Source of the DNA: Lachnospiraceae bacterium UBA7225
GTDB taxonomy: Bacteria; Bacillota; Clostridia; Lachnospirales; Lachnospiraceae
Assembly: GCA_002473385.1 (NCBI GenBank)
Contig: DKTR01000110.1
Coordinates: 1 to 38,913, forward strand
Length of the DNA: 38,913 bases
Reading direction: 5' to 3'
How positions within the stretch are numbered: the stretch's first letter is position 1; each line of letters begins with the position of its first letter. Below are positions 17,215 to 24,721 of the stretch, piece by piece. Below the pieces are notes generated by a model that did no database searches, was not told where the DNA came from, and worked only from the letters and a program-made list of their open reading frames with translations. The position numbers and the translations under genes are program-made.

Positions 17215-18450
17215 TTACTGACTAAGCAGAGATGTATAGGAAGCTGCGTTGTCTGTCTTAACCATGTTGATTGCAAATGCATCATACTGACTCGGATTTC
17301 CGAGACGGTTTGTAATGTTGGACTCTGTCTGTCCGTCACCGCCGATGTACTCAACATTCAGATTCAGAATATCGTCGTATTTCTGAAGCAGCGGCTGATA
17401 GGTAGCGCTAAGGAAGTTGTCTGCTGCATTGTAGATATTCAGCCATACAGACTTCGTTGCATGTGCACTTTCATCCAGCTGGTTGGATACCGGAGCGTAT
17501 GTAACGGTAGCATCCAGGAAATCCTGGTAGTTGTCAGCGGTAACTGCTACGTTCAATGCGTAGTAGGAACGCTGCTCTTCATTATATACATATACATCGT
17601 CTGTCAGAACGTTGCCTGCATCATCTGCTGTACCAATACCGGTGTCGATATCTACGCCGTCCAGTGCGTTGCGCAGAACGCGGAGTGTGAGGTAAGCCTG
17701 TACATCTGCGTGCTGGCTGATGGTTCCGCCATAGCCCTCAGCGATAGCTGCAACTGCGTCGCTGTTTGCGTCGTAACCAAAGGTTGCTACGCCCTGGTCT
17801 TTGGACCATGCGTTGAACATTGCCATGCCCATACCGTCATTATTAGAAACAACTACGTCAATCTGATCGCCGAAAGAAGCGGACCATGTGCCGATTGCAT
17901 TACCTGCGGTAGCTGCATCCCATGTAGCACCTGCAGAGTTCTTCATTTCCTGGGAAGCCAGCTCACGTACTACATATGTTGTGCCGTTGATCTCCAGTGA
18001 GCCGTCCTGTACAACAGATGCGGAACCATCCGTATTTGTTCCAACTGGATCGCTGTTGATATCGCCGTCTTTGTCTACGCCTGTGCCAAGAGCTTTACGA
18101 ACGCCTCTTGTACGTGCGATGGAATCATTGTGTCCGATATCGCCGATTGCCAGAACGTAGCCGATCACACCGTCGCCATTACGGTCGATTTCATCAATAT
18201 GAGCCTCAATATATTCCAGAACCATGGTTCCCTGAAGCTCTGCGCCCTGATTTGCATCAAATCCTACATAGTAGGTGTTCTCATTAAAATTCAATGCTGC
18301 CGTATCAAGCTCGCCTGTAGAACTGTTGGACGGCTGACGGTTAAACCATACAAGCGGCTTATCTTTGTTAGCCACCTCTCCCTCAGCAAATGCTGTCATG
18401 GAAAGACCCATAACCGCTGCCATTGTCAATGCAAAAATTCTCTTTTTCAT
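17215..18450 (-). CDS. mglB: Galactose-binding protein MglB, circularly permuted
   Basis: A 411-residue sugar-binding subunit of the Mgl importer. The signal peptide (about 1-22, ending AFA) has no lipobox cysteine. The mature chain opens with KPLVWFNRQPS, which matches VPVVFFNKEPS (about residue 85 onward) of E. coli MglB, and runs to that protein's end at about residue 312. A linker follows, then residues 334-411 match the usual N-terminus (IYNAADNF with IYKYDDNF; YDAFAINMV with VKALAINLV). Contact residues: Asn37, His107, Asp109, Arg113, Trp177, Asn204, Asp227, Tyr340 and Asp344 are kept; Asn256 is Gln246. The calcium loop DRNGDGVIG lacks the last Gln. A 50-residue insertion (126-176) contains DKDGD. 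GGGAG precedes the start. Confidence 0.9.
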   Translation of the reverse strand: MKKRIFALTMAAVMGLSMTAFAEGEVANKDKPLVWFNRQPSNSSTGELDTAALNFNENTYYVGFDANQGAELQGTMVLEYIEAHIDEIDRNGDGVIGYVLAIGDIGHNDSIARTRGVRKALGTGVDKDGDINSDPVGTNTDGSASVVQDGSLEINGTTYVVRELASQEMKNSAGATWDAATAGNAIGTWSASFGDQIDVVVSNNDGMGMAMFNAWSKDQGVATFGYDANSDAVAAIAEGYGGTISQHADVQAYLTLRVLRNALDGVDIDTGIGTADDAGNVLTDDVYVYNEEQRSYYALNVAVTADNYQDFLDATVTYAPVSNQLDESAHATKSVWLNIYNAADNFLSATYQPLLQKYDDILNLNVEYIGGDGQTESNITNRLGNPSQYDAFAINMVKTDNAASYTSLLSQ

Positions 18451-18506
18451 ACTTAAAACTCTCCCTTCTGACCGGACTTTGATCCGCGCCGTTTGTTGAT
18501 ATCGTC

Positions 18507-18562
18507 ATTATACAGGATAATCTTTTGAAAAATACATAGAATATTTTTCTATTTACATTGAA
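18507..18562 (-). promoter_or_regulatory. Proximal mglB promoter with AraC-type direct repeats
   Basis: Read leftwards: TTCAATGTA (18562-18554) and TTCTATGTA (18541-18533) are direct repeats exactly 21 bases apart, that is, two helical turns. The second covers the -35 position of a TATAAT at 18512-18507 that has no consensus -35. This is the layout of a class II AraC-family activated promoter. The YesN-like regulator at 12176-13786 is the natural candidate activator. Confidence 0.6.
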
Positions 18563-18583
18563 ATTTTTAAGATTTTTCGTTAA

Positions 18584-18612
18584 ATTATACAATAAGATTC
18601 CCCGCATTTCAA
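18584..18612 (-). promoter_or_regulatory. Distal mglB promoter overlapped by an inverted repeat
   Basis: Read leftwards: TTGAAA (18612-18607), a 17-base spacer, TATAAT (18589-18584), close to sigma-A consensus. An imperfect inverted repeat, ATTCCC...GGGAAT (18597-18625), spans the -35 and could be a repressor site. The 299-base gap 18451-18749 holds this, the proximal promoter and the divergent promoter at 18667-18695. Confidence 0.6.
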
Positions 18613-18666
18613 AAACGCAGGGAATTTATGCCGAAACATTAAATATATGGAAGTGCCCCTTCTCTC

Positions 18667-18695
18667 TTGACACCCGTCTCAATGCAGAATAAAAT
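18667..18695 (+). promoter_or_regulatory. Promoter of the OmpR-type regulator gene
   Basis: A perfect TTGACA (18667-18672), a 17-base spacer and TAAAAT (18690-18695). AGGAGGAGG at 18734-18742, seven bases before the start codon, is a very strong ribosome binding site. Confidence 0.85.
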
Positions 18696-18749
18696 GACGT
18701 CAGACTCATTTGTCGGGCAACTTATAATATTTTAGGAGGAGGCAGAAGC

Positions 18750-19439
18750 ATGGCTAATATTCTGATTGCTGAAGATGACGCAGACATCAGTAATCTCATC
18801 CGGAGCATCTGTGAAAACAGCAGCTTACAGACAGTACAGGCATTTTCGGGCACAGAGGCGCTTCTCAGACTGGAGCTTGATACTTTTGATATGATAATTC
18901 TCGATCTGATGTTGCCCGGCATGACAGGCGAAGAACTGCTGCAGCATATCCGACAGGAAAAAAGCATGAATCTTCCGGTTCTGGTGCTCTCCGCCCGTTC
19001 AGCGCTGGCAGACAAGGTACAGCTTCTAAATGGCGGGGCGGATGATTATATGACAAAACCATTTGAACCGGAAGAACTGCTGGCACGGATCACCGCCTGT
19101 CTGCGGAGAGCACAGAGAGTTCCGGAAACAAAGCCTGCCGCAGAAAGCTTTTCCTATAAGAAGCTTTGCATCTATCCTGCATCGCGCCGTGTTTCGGTAG
19201 ACGGACAGGATCTTATCCTCACGCCGCACGAATACGAGATCCTGCTTCTTCTTGTGCAGGAACCGGAAAAGGTGTTTTCCCGCGAGACGCTCTACGAGCA
19301 GGTCTGGCAGAACGGCTACTACGGTGAAGACAACACGGTGAATGTACATGTGAGCAACCTGCGAAAAAAAATTGCCGCGCACGATGCGGGCGGCGAATAT
19401 ATCAAAACCGTCTGGGGAATCGGTTTTAAAATGGCATAA
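18750..19439 (+). CDS. OmpR/PhoB-family response regulator
   Basis: A 229-residue regulator. The receiver domain is at about 1-118, with Asp9/Asp10, phosphoacceptor Asp52 in LDLMLPGMTG, Ser in LSARS and Lys in TKPF. The winged-helix DNA-binding domain spans about 130-229 and ends with VWGIGFKMA. It lacks its kinase immediately downstream: the likely partner is the histidine kinase three genes on (21387-22325), with a BcrA-like ABC transporter between. That order (regulator, ATPase, permease, kinase) is common for systems that detect and expel peptide antibiotics in Bacillota, and the transporter genes are the probable targets. Confidence 0.93.
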   Translation: MANILIAEDDADISNLIRSICENSSLQTVQAFSGTEALLRLELDTFDMIILDLMLPGMTGEELLQHIRQEKSMNLPVLVLSARSALADKVQLLNGGADDYMTKPFEPEELLARITACLRRAQRVPETKPAAESFSYKKLCIYPASRRVSVDGQDLILTPHEYEILLLLVQEPEKVFSRETLYEQVWQNGYYGEDNTVNVHVSNLRKKIAAHDAGGEYIKTVWGIGFKMA

Positions 19440-19494
19440 ACATTCTTTATGATTTCTTTAAACTTTCCTGAGGACTTATTTAAAGTACCGGTTT

Positions 19495-19574
19495 TATAAT
19501 ACAGCCATAAAGAAAGACGCCGGAAAACATTTTGCAGACAGCTTCCTGTTCTGCACAGACAAAAATTTCCGGCG
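19495..19574 (+). promoter_or_regulatory. Promoter -10 and two-tier structured leader of the ABC transporter genes
   Basis: TATAAT at 19495-19500 (weak -35) precedes a nested RNA fold. The outer stem is CGCCGGAAA (19518-19526) with TTTCCGGCG (19566-19574), nine perfect pairs. The inner stem is TGCAGACAG (19533-19541) with CTGTTCTGCA (19546-19555), nine pairs with one bulged T and a CTTC loop. No T-run follows, so it is not a terminator. It ends 22 bases before the start codon, close to the weak ribosome site GGAAAGGA. Confidence 0.55.
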
Positions 19575-19596
19575 CGGAAAGGACCAAAAGAAAACT

Positions 19597-20523
19597 ATGG
19601 ATATTTATGCTGCACAATCCCGGAATCTTACAAAATATTACCATAATTTCTGTGCACTGAACAAGGTGAATATTTCAATAAAGCGCGGGGAAATCTACGG
19701 TCTGGTCGGTGACAACGGTGCCGGCAAAACAACCTTTTTAAAGCTCCTTTCGGGGCAGATTTTTCCGGGCGGCGGAGAACTGTCCCTGTTCGGAAAGCAT
19801 ACGCAGGCAGATCTGAAAAATGCACGTTCCCGCATCGGTGTGCTGATAGAGGAGGCAGGCTTTTACCCTTCGCTTACCGTCGAGCAAAATCTGGAATATT
19901 ACCGTCTGCAAAAAGGCGTTCCAGGAAAACAGACGGTAGCGGAGACTCTTGAAATGACCGGGCTGTCTGAATTCCGGAAAAAATCCTGCCGGGAGCTGTC
20001 CTTCGGCATGAAGCAGCGTCTCGGTCTTGCAATTGCATTGCTCGGCGTGCCGGAATTCCTGCTGCTCGACGAGCCGATAAACGGACTTGACCCAAGCGGA
20101 ATTCTGGAAATGAGAAATCTCCTTTTAAAACTGAACCATGAAAAAAACATCACTATTTTACTGTCCAGCCATATTTTAAGTGAGCTGGAGCAGATCGCCA
20201 CTGTTTACGGATTCCTGCAAAAGGGACGGCTGCTGGAGGAAATTTCTGCGGAATCACTCTATAAAAAATGCGCTGATTATGTGGAAATCCGGGTTGCAGA
20301 CCCGCAGACCTATACCGTTCTGCTGGAGCAGAAGCTGAAGCATACGCATTATCAGATTCTGCCGGAGGGAAAAGTTCACATATTGCAGGCGGATCTTCCA
20401 ACGGAAGCCTATAGCGCCCTGGCAAGTGACGCACAGATTGCTGTGCTCAGTCTTTCTCACTGTCATCAGTCACTGGAAGACTATTATATGAATCTGAAAA
20501 ACGGAGGTACAACAACATGTTAA
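19597..20523 (+). CDS. BcrA-like ABC transporter ATPase
   Basis: A 308-residue ATPase of the bacitracin/lantibiotic self-protection class. Walker A is GDNGAGKTT, the Q-loop region is IEEAGFYPSLT, the signature is LSFGMKQR in place of LSGGQ (typical of this class), Walker B is FLLLDEPINGLDP and the switch histidine is in LSSHILSEL. About 90 C-terminal residues after the ATPase core are family-specific. It should drive a membrane partner that removes or exports hydrophobic peptides. The permease gene starts within its last seven bases. The ribosome site is weak and sits just after a structured leader, so translation may be controlled. Confidence 0.9.
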   Translation: MDIYAAQSRNLTKYYHNFCALNKVNISIKRGEIYGLVGDNGAGKTTFLKLLSGQIFPGGGELSLFGKHTQADLKNARSRIGVLIEEAGFYPSLTVEQNLEYYRLQKGVPGKQTVAETLEMTGLSEFRKKSCRELSFGMKQRLGLAIALLGVPEFLLLDEPINGLDPSGILEMRNLLLKLNHEKNITILLSSHILSELEQIATVYGFLQKGRLLEEISAESLYKKCADYVEIRVADPQTYTVLLEQKLKHTHYQILPEGKVHILQADLPTEAYSALASDAQIAVLSLSHCHQSLEDYYMNLKNGGTTTC

Positions 20524-21290
20524 ACTATATAAAAAGTGAAATTTACCGGATCTGGCACAGCCGCTCCTTTTATGCCTTCGGCGGAATCCTCTGCGGAATC
20601 ATATTGCTTCTGCACATCGCATTGATAATCGGCGCAGCGATCGAACCGGATTTTCGTTATAACACCTTCCGGTTTTCTTTAAATAACCTCACGGCGCAGC
20701 CCATGATCATGGTTATTCTCGGTGTCATTGTAGCCGGCACACTCTTTAATGAAGACCGGAAATCCGGTGTTCTGAAGACAACTGTTGCCTACGGCATTTC
20801 CAGAGAAAGCATTCTGATCGGCAAATGCATCGTCAGTCTGCTGGCTTCTCTCTTCCTGCTAATCGTAGTTCTTGTATTTTATCTTGCATGTGCCTACTTT
20901 ACCATGAAGGAGCCGGAATGGCAGCCCATCCGGCAGATGCTGCTCGCCATTGCCGCCTCCCTCCCAAGCGCCATTGCTTCGCTGATCTTTGGGAACGTCA
21001 TTTTCATGCTCTGCCGGAAGGATATCACCGGCGTGCTCTGGTGGGGTCTGATCTTTTACGTCATTCCCATGGCATGCTTTTTCATCGGACTGAAATTTGA
21101 ACCTTTTGAGCATATCTCCGGGTGGATGCCCTATAACCTTCTGAACATGGGCGTAAATGTGTCGATGAACACCTACAACTGTATCTGGAATACCACAGGC
21201 GGAATGCTGCAATGCATCGCCGCCGGTGCTATCGGCTGTATTATTTTTCTAATCTGGGGCGTGCTGCGGCTGCGCCGCCTGGAGTTATAA
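20517..21290 (+). CDS. ABC-2-type permease, partner of the BcrA-like ATPase
   Basis: A 257-residue membrane protein with about six hydrophobic segments, including AFGGILCGIILLLHIALIIG, PMIMVILGVIVAGTLF, SLLASLFLLIVVLVFYLACA and AGAIGCIIFLIWGVL at the C-terminus. The segment FNEDRKSGVLKTTVAYGISR after the second membrane span is typical of ABC-2/lantibiotic permeases. It overlaps the ATPase gene by seven bases, so the two are a coupled pair. It lacks the large extracellular domain of BceB, so it belongs to the BcrB/LanFEG-like type rather than Bce. A 96-base gap without obvious signals separates it from the kinase gene. Confidence 0.85.
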   Translation: MLNYIKSEIYRIWHSRSFYAFGGILCGIILLLHIALIIGAAIEPDFRYNTFRFSLNNLTAQPMIMVILGVIVAGTLFNEDRKSGVLKTTVAYGISRESILIGKCIVSLLASLFLLIVVLVFYLACAYFTMKEPEWQPIRQMLLAIAASLPSAIASLIFGNVIFMLCRKDITGVLWWGLIFYVIPMACFFIGLKFEPFEHISGWMPYNLLNMGVNVSMNTYNCIWNTTGGMLQCIAAGAIGCIIFLIWGVLRLRRLEL

Positions 21291-21386
21291 AACAGGCAGG
21301 CATACCACCCCAGGCAGCCAGTTCGCTGTGCTGCTTCAAGCCACCCGGCAGCTGCAGGCCACATATTGCAAACAGGAGGAACCCTT

Positions 21387-22325
21387 ATGCAGACAATTCT
21401 ACTTTTTATTATCATCCTGACAGCGATGTATTTTGCATGCCGTTTCTTCCTGCTGCGCAAATCCATCCGCCGTACTGCTTCTGTCCTGCATGAAATTACC
21501 GGTGAGCTGACGGAAAACCGTATTGTAAAGCTGCCCGTGTACGACACCTGCCTGGAAGAGCTGCTGGAAGCTATCAATGAAAACCTGTCTGCCATCCGGC
21601 GGGAGCACATCGCCTACGCAGAAAAAGAGCGGCTGCTGAAGGAACAGATTGAAAATATCAGTCACGACCTGCGTACCCCGCTGACGGCGGTACTTGGATA
21701 TCTGAAGCTGATGGATAAAGCCTCCCTGGACACATCGAATGCGGAATATCTGGAAATCGCCATTCGCAGATCGGAAGCACTGCAGACACTAATCTCCCAG
21801 TTTTACGAGCTTTCGCGCGTTACCTCAAACGATTTTTCCATAAAAAAAGAACCCGTAGATGCCGCACGGATTCTGCGTGAAACCTGTCTGGAGCATTATG
21901 CGCAGCTTGAGGCGCAGCATCTGATGACAGACTGTCCGCTGCCTGCTCACGAAATCTGCATTCCGGGTGATGCTGACGCACTGAAACGCATCTTCTCCAA
22001 TCTGCTGCAGAATGCCCTGCGCTACGCCAGCAGCAGCATTGCTGTGCGCGTACAGGAAAATTCTGCAGATAACACCGTCTGTTTCATTTTTGAAAACGAT
22101 ATCCTGCCGGAGCAGATGCCAGAAGACCCTGCCCGTCTCTTCGACCGCTTTTATATGCAGGAACAATCACGAAGCCGCGGCGGCACCGGTCTCGGACTCA
22201 CCATCAGCAAAAGTCTGACTGAACATATGGGCGGAAGCATAAAAGCAGACTGCCGCACCACAGGCAGTCAGACCATCTTTACCGTGCAGGTCACGTTTCC
22301 GTACTCTGATTTTTTGACCCCTTAG
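21387..22325 (+). CDS. Sensor histidine kinase of the peptide-resistance module
   Basis: A 312-residue kinase. It has a single N-terminal membrane segment (about 3-22), a short linker, the H-box with His93 (ISHDLRTPLTAVLGY), the N-box NLLQNALRYA, a degenerate G1 box (FENDILPEQM lacks the usual DxGxG) and a good G2 box, GTGLGL. With almost no extracellular part it cannot bind a ligand outside by itself; such kinases usually take their signal from a partner transporter or from within the membrane. AGGAGG seven bases upstream fixes the start at 21387 rather than the in-frame ATG at 21366. Its last 35 bases overlap the convergent DUF2974 gene. Confidence 0.9.
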   Translation: MQTILLFIIILTAMYFACRFFLLRKSIRRTASVLHEITGELTENRIVKLPVYDTCLEELLEAINENLSAIRREHIAYAEKERLLKEQIENISHDLRTPLTAVLGYLKLMDKASLDTSNAEYLEIAIRRSEALQTLISQFYELSRVTSNDFSIKKEPVDAARILRETCLEHYAQLEAQHLMTDCPLPAHEICIPGDADALKRIFSNLLQNALRYASSSIAVRVQENSADNTVCFIFENDILPEQMPEDPARLFDRFYMQEQSRSRGGTGLGLTISKSLTEHMGGSIKADCRTTGSQTIFTVQVTFPYSDFLTP

Positions 22326-23502
22326 TCTCTTTGTTCGCGAGCCACGGCAGCTTAATTTCTGTATGCGGAATTCGTGACAGCTTCGCTTCCGCGTCCTGGT
22401 GTGGTACCTTAAAGAGCTCCGGGAAGTTTCTTGCGCCAAGCGCCGCCAGTTTTTTGAGAACGCTGAACACAAACTCCTGCGTCTCAGTGTCTAGCTGCGA
22501 CATTTTTTCCAGCGCCGCCGGAATCGTTGTCTTCCAGTTAGAACTAAATTCAGGGATAGTATCAATTCCATTCACATCTATTATCTCAAAAAGCGCATCG
22601 ACAAACCGTTCCCGTTCCTCCCCTGAAAGCTGGCGGATCCACTCATTAAGCGCTGCATCCCGTTGTCTGGCTGCAGGGGTAAGCCCATTTAATATACAAA
22701 ATTGTCCATCCTCTACCATCCAGGAAAACGGATCGTGCTGCCACAGACTGATACTGCTGCTTCTGACCACAACAAAATCTTCCTGGTTCTCCAGCAGCAT
22801 CCCTACCAGGGATGACTGTGGGAGCGTCTTTTCCACCTTTGGCAGCGTGCGCTGGAATGCCTCACTTTTCAGCACCGTCTCCTGGAAGCCCGGACCATCG
22901 TGCGAGTATACCTTCTGGATACGCCCCCAGACTTCAGGAGCACATTTTGCTGCCGCGTAAACAGACAGATTGCCGCCCTTTGAATGTCCGCCAACATAAA
23001 GCCTGCCCTGCGTATGAGCAGCAGCCTCACCGAGATATCTTACTGCGGCTTCCTGCGAAGGAACCGGACACTTAAACGCCATATTGAAGTCTTCCTTCCA
23101 CCCGGTAATTGTGGCATCTGTTCCCCGGAATGCAACATAAGAAAAGCCCGGTCTGATTTTAAATGTGACTGCAGAGAACTGTTTTTCCCGCTCCCTGTCG
23201 AGCTGCTCCACATAGCCGCAGATTGTAATGCCGCGGAACCGCGGACTTGACGCGAGTGCAAACAAAAGCTGCCGGTTTCCCTCAGGGTTCCATAGATCTG
23301 CAAACATTTCCGGAAAGCATTCCGCACACAGTAGTTCCCGGATGCCCACTCCTCTCCAGGTTCTCAGTTCCGCTATCGTCTCCGGAAAACGCATATACGA
23401 AACCCATGCCAGAATCAGACTGTCCACTGAATTAAACGGGCGCACTTCAAAGCTATCCATCATGGTCTCCGCATAAGTGATCATATTATTCATCGCTTTC
23501 AC
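22291..23502 (-). CDS. DUF2974/Mbeg1-like putative lipase (alpha/beta hydrolase)
   Basis: A 403-residue protein of the Mbeg1-like family (DUF2974), predicted alpha/beta hydrolases found widely in Clostridia. The fold is indicated by YVAFRGTDATITGWKEDF (strand and oxyanion region), the nucleophile elbow VGGHSKGGN and a probable acid in YSHDGPGF. There is no signal peptide or membrane segment, so it acts in the cytoplasm. The start is a GTG at 23502 with AGGA five bases upstream; an ATG nine bases later is possible. The 3' end overlaps the convergent kinase gene by 35 bases. The substrate is unknown; a lipid or acyl ester is the usual guess. Confidence 0.85.
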   Translation of the reverse strand: MKAMNNMITYAETMMDSFEVRPFNSVDSLILAWVSYMRFPETIAELRTWRGVGIRELLCAECFPEMFADLWNPEGNRQLLFALASSPRFRGITICGYVEQLDREREKQFSAVTFKIRPGFSYVAFRGTDATITGWKEDFNMAFKCPVPSQEAAVRYLGEAAAHTQGRLYVGGHSKGGNLSVYAAAKCAPEVWGRIQKVYSHDGPGFQETVLKSEAFQRTLPKVEKTLPQSSLVGMLLENQEDFVVVRSSSISLWQHDPFSWMVEDGQFCILNGLTPAARQRDAALNEWIRQLSGEERERFVDALFEIIDVNGIDTIPEFSSNWKTTIPAALEKMSQLDTETQEFVFSVLKKLAALGARNFPELFKVPHQDAEAKLSRIPHTEIKLPWLANKETKGSKNQSTET

Positions 23503-23547
23503 GCCATCCTTTCTAAATCTTTATACAATTTCCGCCAGAACAATTTC

Positions 23548-23556
23548 ATTATATCA
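23548..23556 (-). promoter_or_regulatory. Extended -10 promoter of the DUF2974 gene
   Basis: Read leftwards, TGATATAAT: a perfect TATAAT (23553-23548) with an upstream TG. The -35 is poor. The rest of the 178-base divergent gap to purC is AT-rich. A purC promoter is not clear (TATGAT at 23629-23634 is the best -10). Confidence 0.55.
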
Positions 23557-23680
23557 GCAGCCCTTCTGTTTGAATAGCCCCGGCCTGCGTAAAAAATAAT
23601 ATTTTAGGTATATCAAAATAAAATAAACTATGATATAGTGTATCTGTAAAAACTTAAACAATAAATAGGAGTGGATACAA

Positions 23681-24553
23681 ATGAGCGAAGAAATGAAACC
23701 GATTAAAGAAGGCAAGGTCCGCGAGATTTACGACAACGGCGACAGCCTGATTATGGTTGCCACAGACCGCATCAGCTGCTTTGATGTGATTCTGAATAAC
23801 ACGGTAACGAAAAAGGGCACCGTGCTTACACAAATGTCGAAATTCTGGTTCAATATGACTGAGGATATCCTTCCGAATCACATGATTTCCACAGATGTGA
23901 AGGATATGCCGGAATTTTTCCGTCAGCCCCGCTTTGACGGCAATAGTATGATGTGCAGAAAGCTTACCATGCTCCCGATCGAGTGCATCGTGCGGGGCTA
24001 CATTACTGGCAGCGGCTGGGCAAGCTATAAAGAAAACGGCACAGTATGCGGCATAAAGCTGCCGGAGGGATTGCAGGAATCCGACAAGCTGCCGGAGCCG
24101 ATCTATACCCCATCCACCAAAGCAGAAATCGGCGATCACGACGAAAATATTTCTTATGAGCAGAGCATTGCCCATCTGGAAAAATATTTCCCGGGCAAAG
24201 GTGAGGAATACGCCGCAAAGCTTCGCGACTGCACAATCGCACTCTATAAAAAATGTGCGGATTATGCCCTCAGCCGCGGCATCATCATCGCAGATACAAA
24301 GTTTGAATTTGGTCTGGACGAAAACGGCAATCTGGTAATCGGCGACGAAATGCTCACACCGGACAGCTCCCGTTTCTGGCCGGCAGAAGGCTACGAGCCG
24401 GGACATGGACAGCCATCCTTCGACAAACAGTTCGCCCGCGACTGGCTGAAAGCAAATCCGGGAAATGACTGGACACTGCCGGAAGACATCGTAGAGAAAA
24501 CAATCGGAAAATACCTGCAGGCTTACGAACTGCTCACAGGAGAGAAGCTATAA
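23681..24553 (+). CDS. purC: Phosphoribosylaminoimidazole-succinocarboxamide synthase
   Basis: A 290-residue SAICAR synthetase, which joins CAIR and aspartate using ATP in purine synthesis. The family signatures are EGKVREIYDNGDSLIMVATD at the start, RISCFD, VRGYITGSGW, and near the C-terminus IADTKFEFG and LTPDSSRFWP. It is of normal length for the longer clostridial/eukaryote-like form. AGGAG lies nine bases before the start. It stands alone: no other pur gene is adjacent, and a bidirectional terminator follows within 100 bases. Regulation is not visible; no purine riboswitch fold was noticed in the leader. Confidence 0.97.
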   Translation: MSEEMKPIKEGKVREIYDNGDSLIMVATDRISCFDVILNNTVTKKGTVLTQMSKFWFNMTEDILPNHMISTDVKDMPEFFRQPRFDGNSMMCRKLTMLPIECIVRGYITGSGWASYKENGTVCGIKLPEGLQESDKLPEPIYTPSTKAEIGDHDENISYEQSIAHLEKYFPGKGEEYAAKLRDCTIALYKKCADYALSRGIIIADTKFEFGLDENGNLVIGDEMLTPDSSRFWPAEGYEPGHGQPSFDKQFARDWLKANPGNDWTLPEDIVEKTIGKYLQAYELLTGEKL

Positions 24554-24603
24554 AACATGTTCTATCGCCCGGAGAACATTTCCAATAAACACGTAAGACT
24601 ATG

Positions 24604-24654
24604 AAAAAAGCCGCTGCATTCTCCGCTTATTGCGAAGAAAACAACGGCTTTTTT
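24604..24654. terminator. Bidirectional terminator between purC and the HAD gene
   Basis: AAAAAAGCCG (24604-24613) pairs with CGGCTTTTTT (24645-24654), with an inner stem (TTCTcCGC with GCGaAGAA) in the loop. T-runs follow on both strands, so it serves purC rightwards and the HAD phosphatase gene leftwards. Confidence 0.85.
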
Positions 24655-24721
24655 TCGTTGCCATACATCCGCAGGGATCTGCCGGTGGCAGGTCCTGTAG
24701 GTGTGCACCTGGCTTTACATC

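Noticed and set aside
17215..18450. MglB as a truncated or frameshifted pseudogene missing its N-terminal lobe
   Set aside because: The signal peptide joins directly in frame, the start has a good ribosome site, the missing segment is found intact at the C-terminus, and the pocket residues are conserved.
23503..23680. Purine riboswitch before purC
   Set aside because: No three-way-junction core with the conserved loops was seen, and the leader is short and AT-rich.
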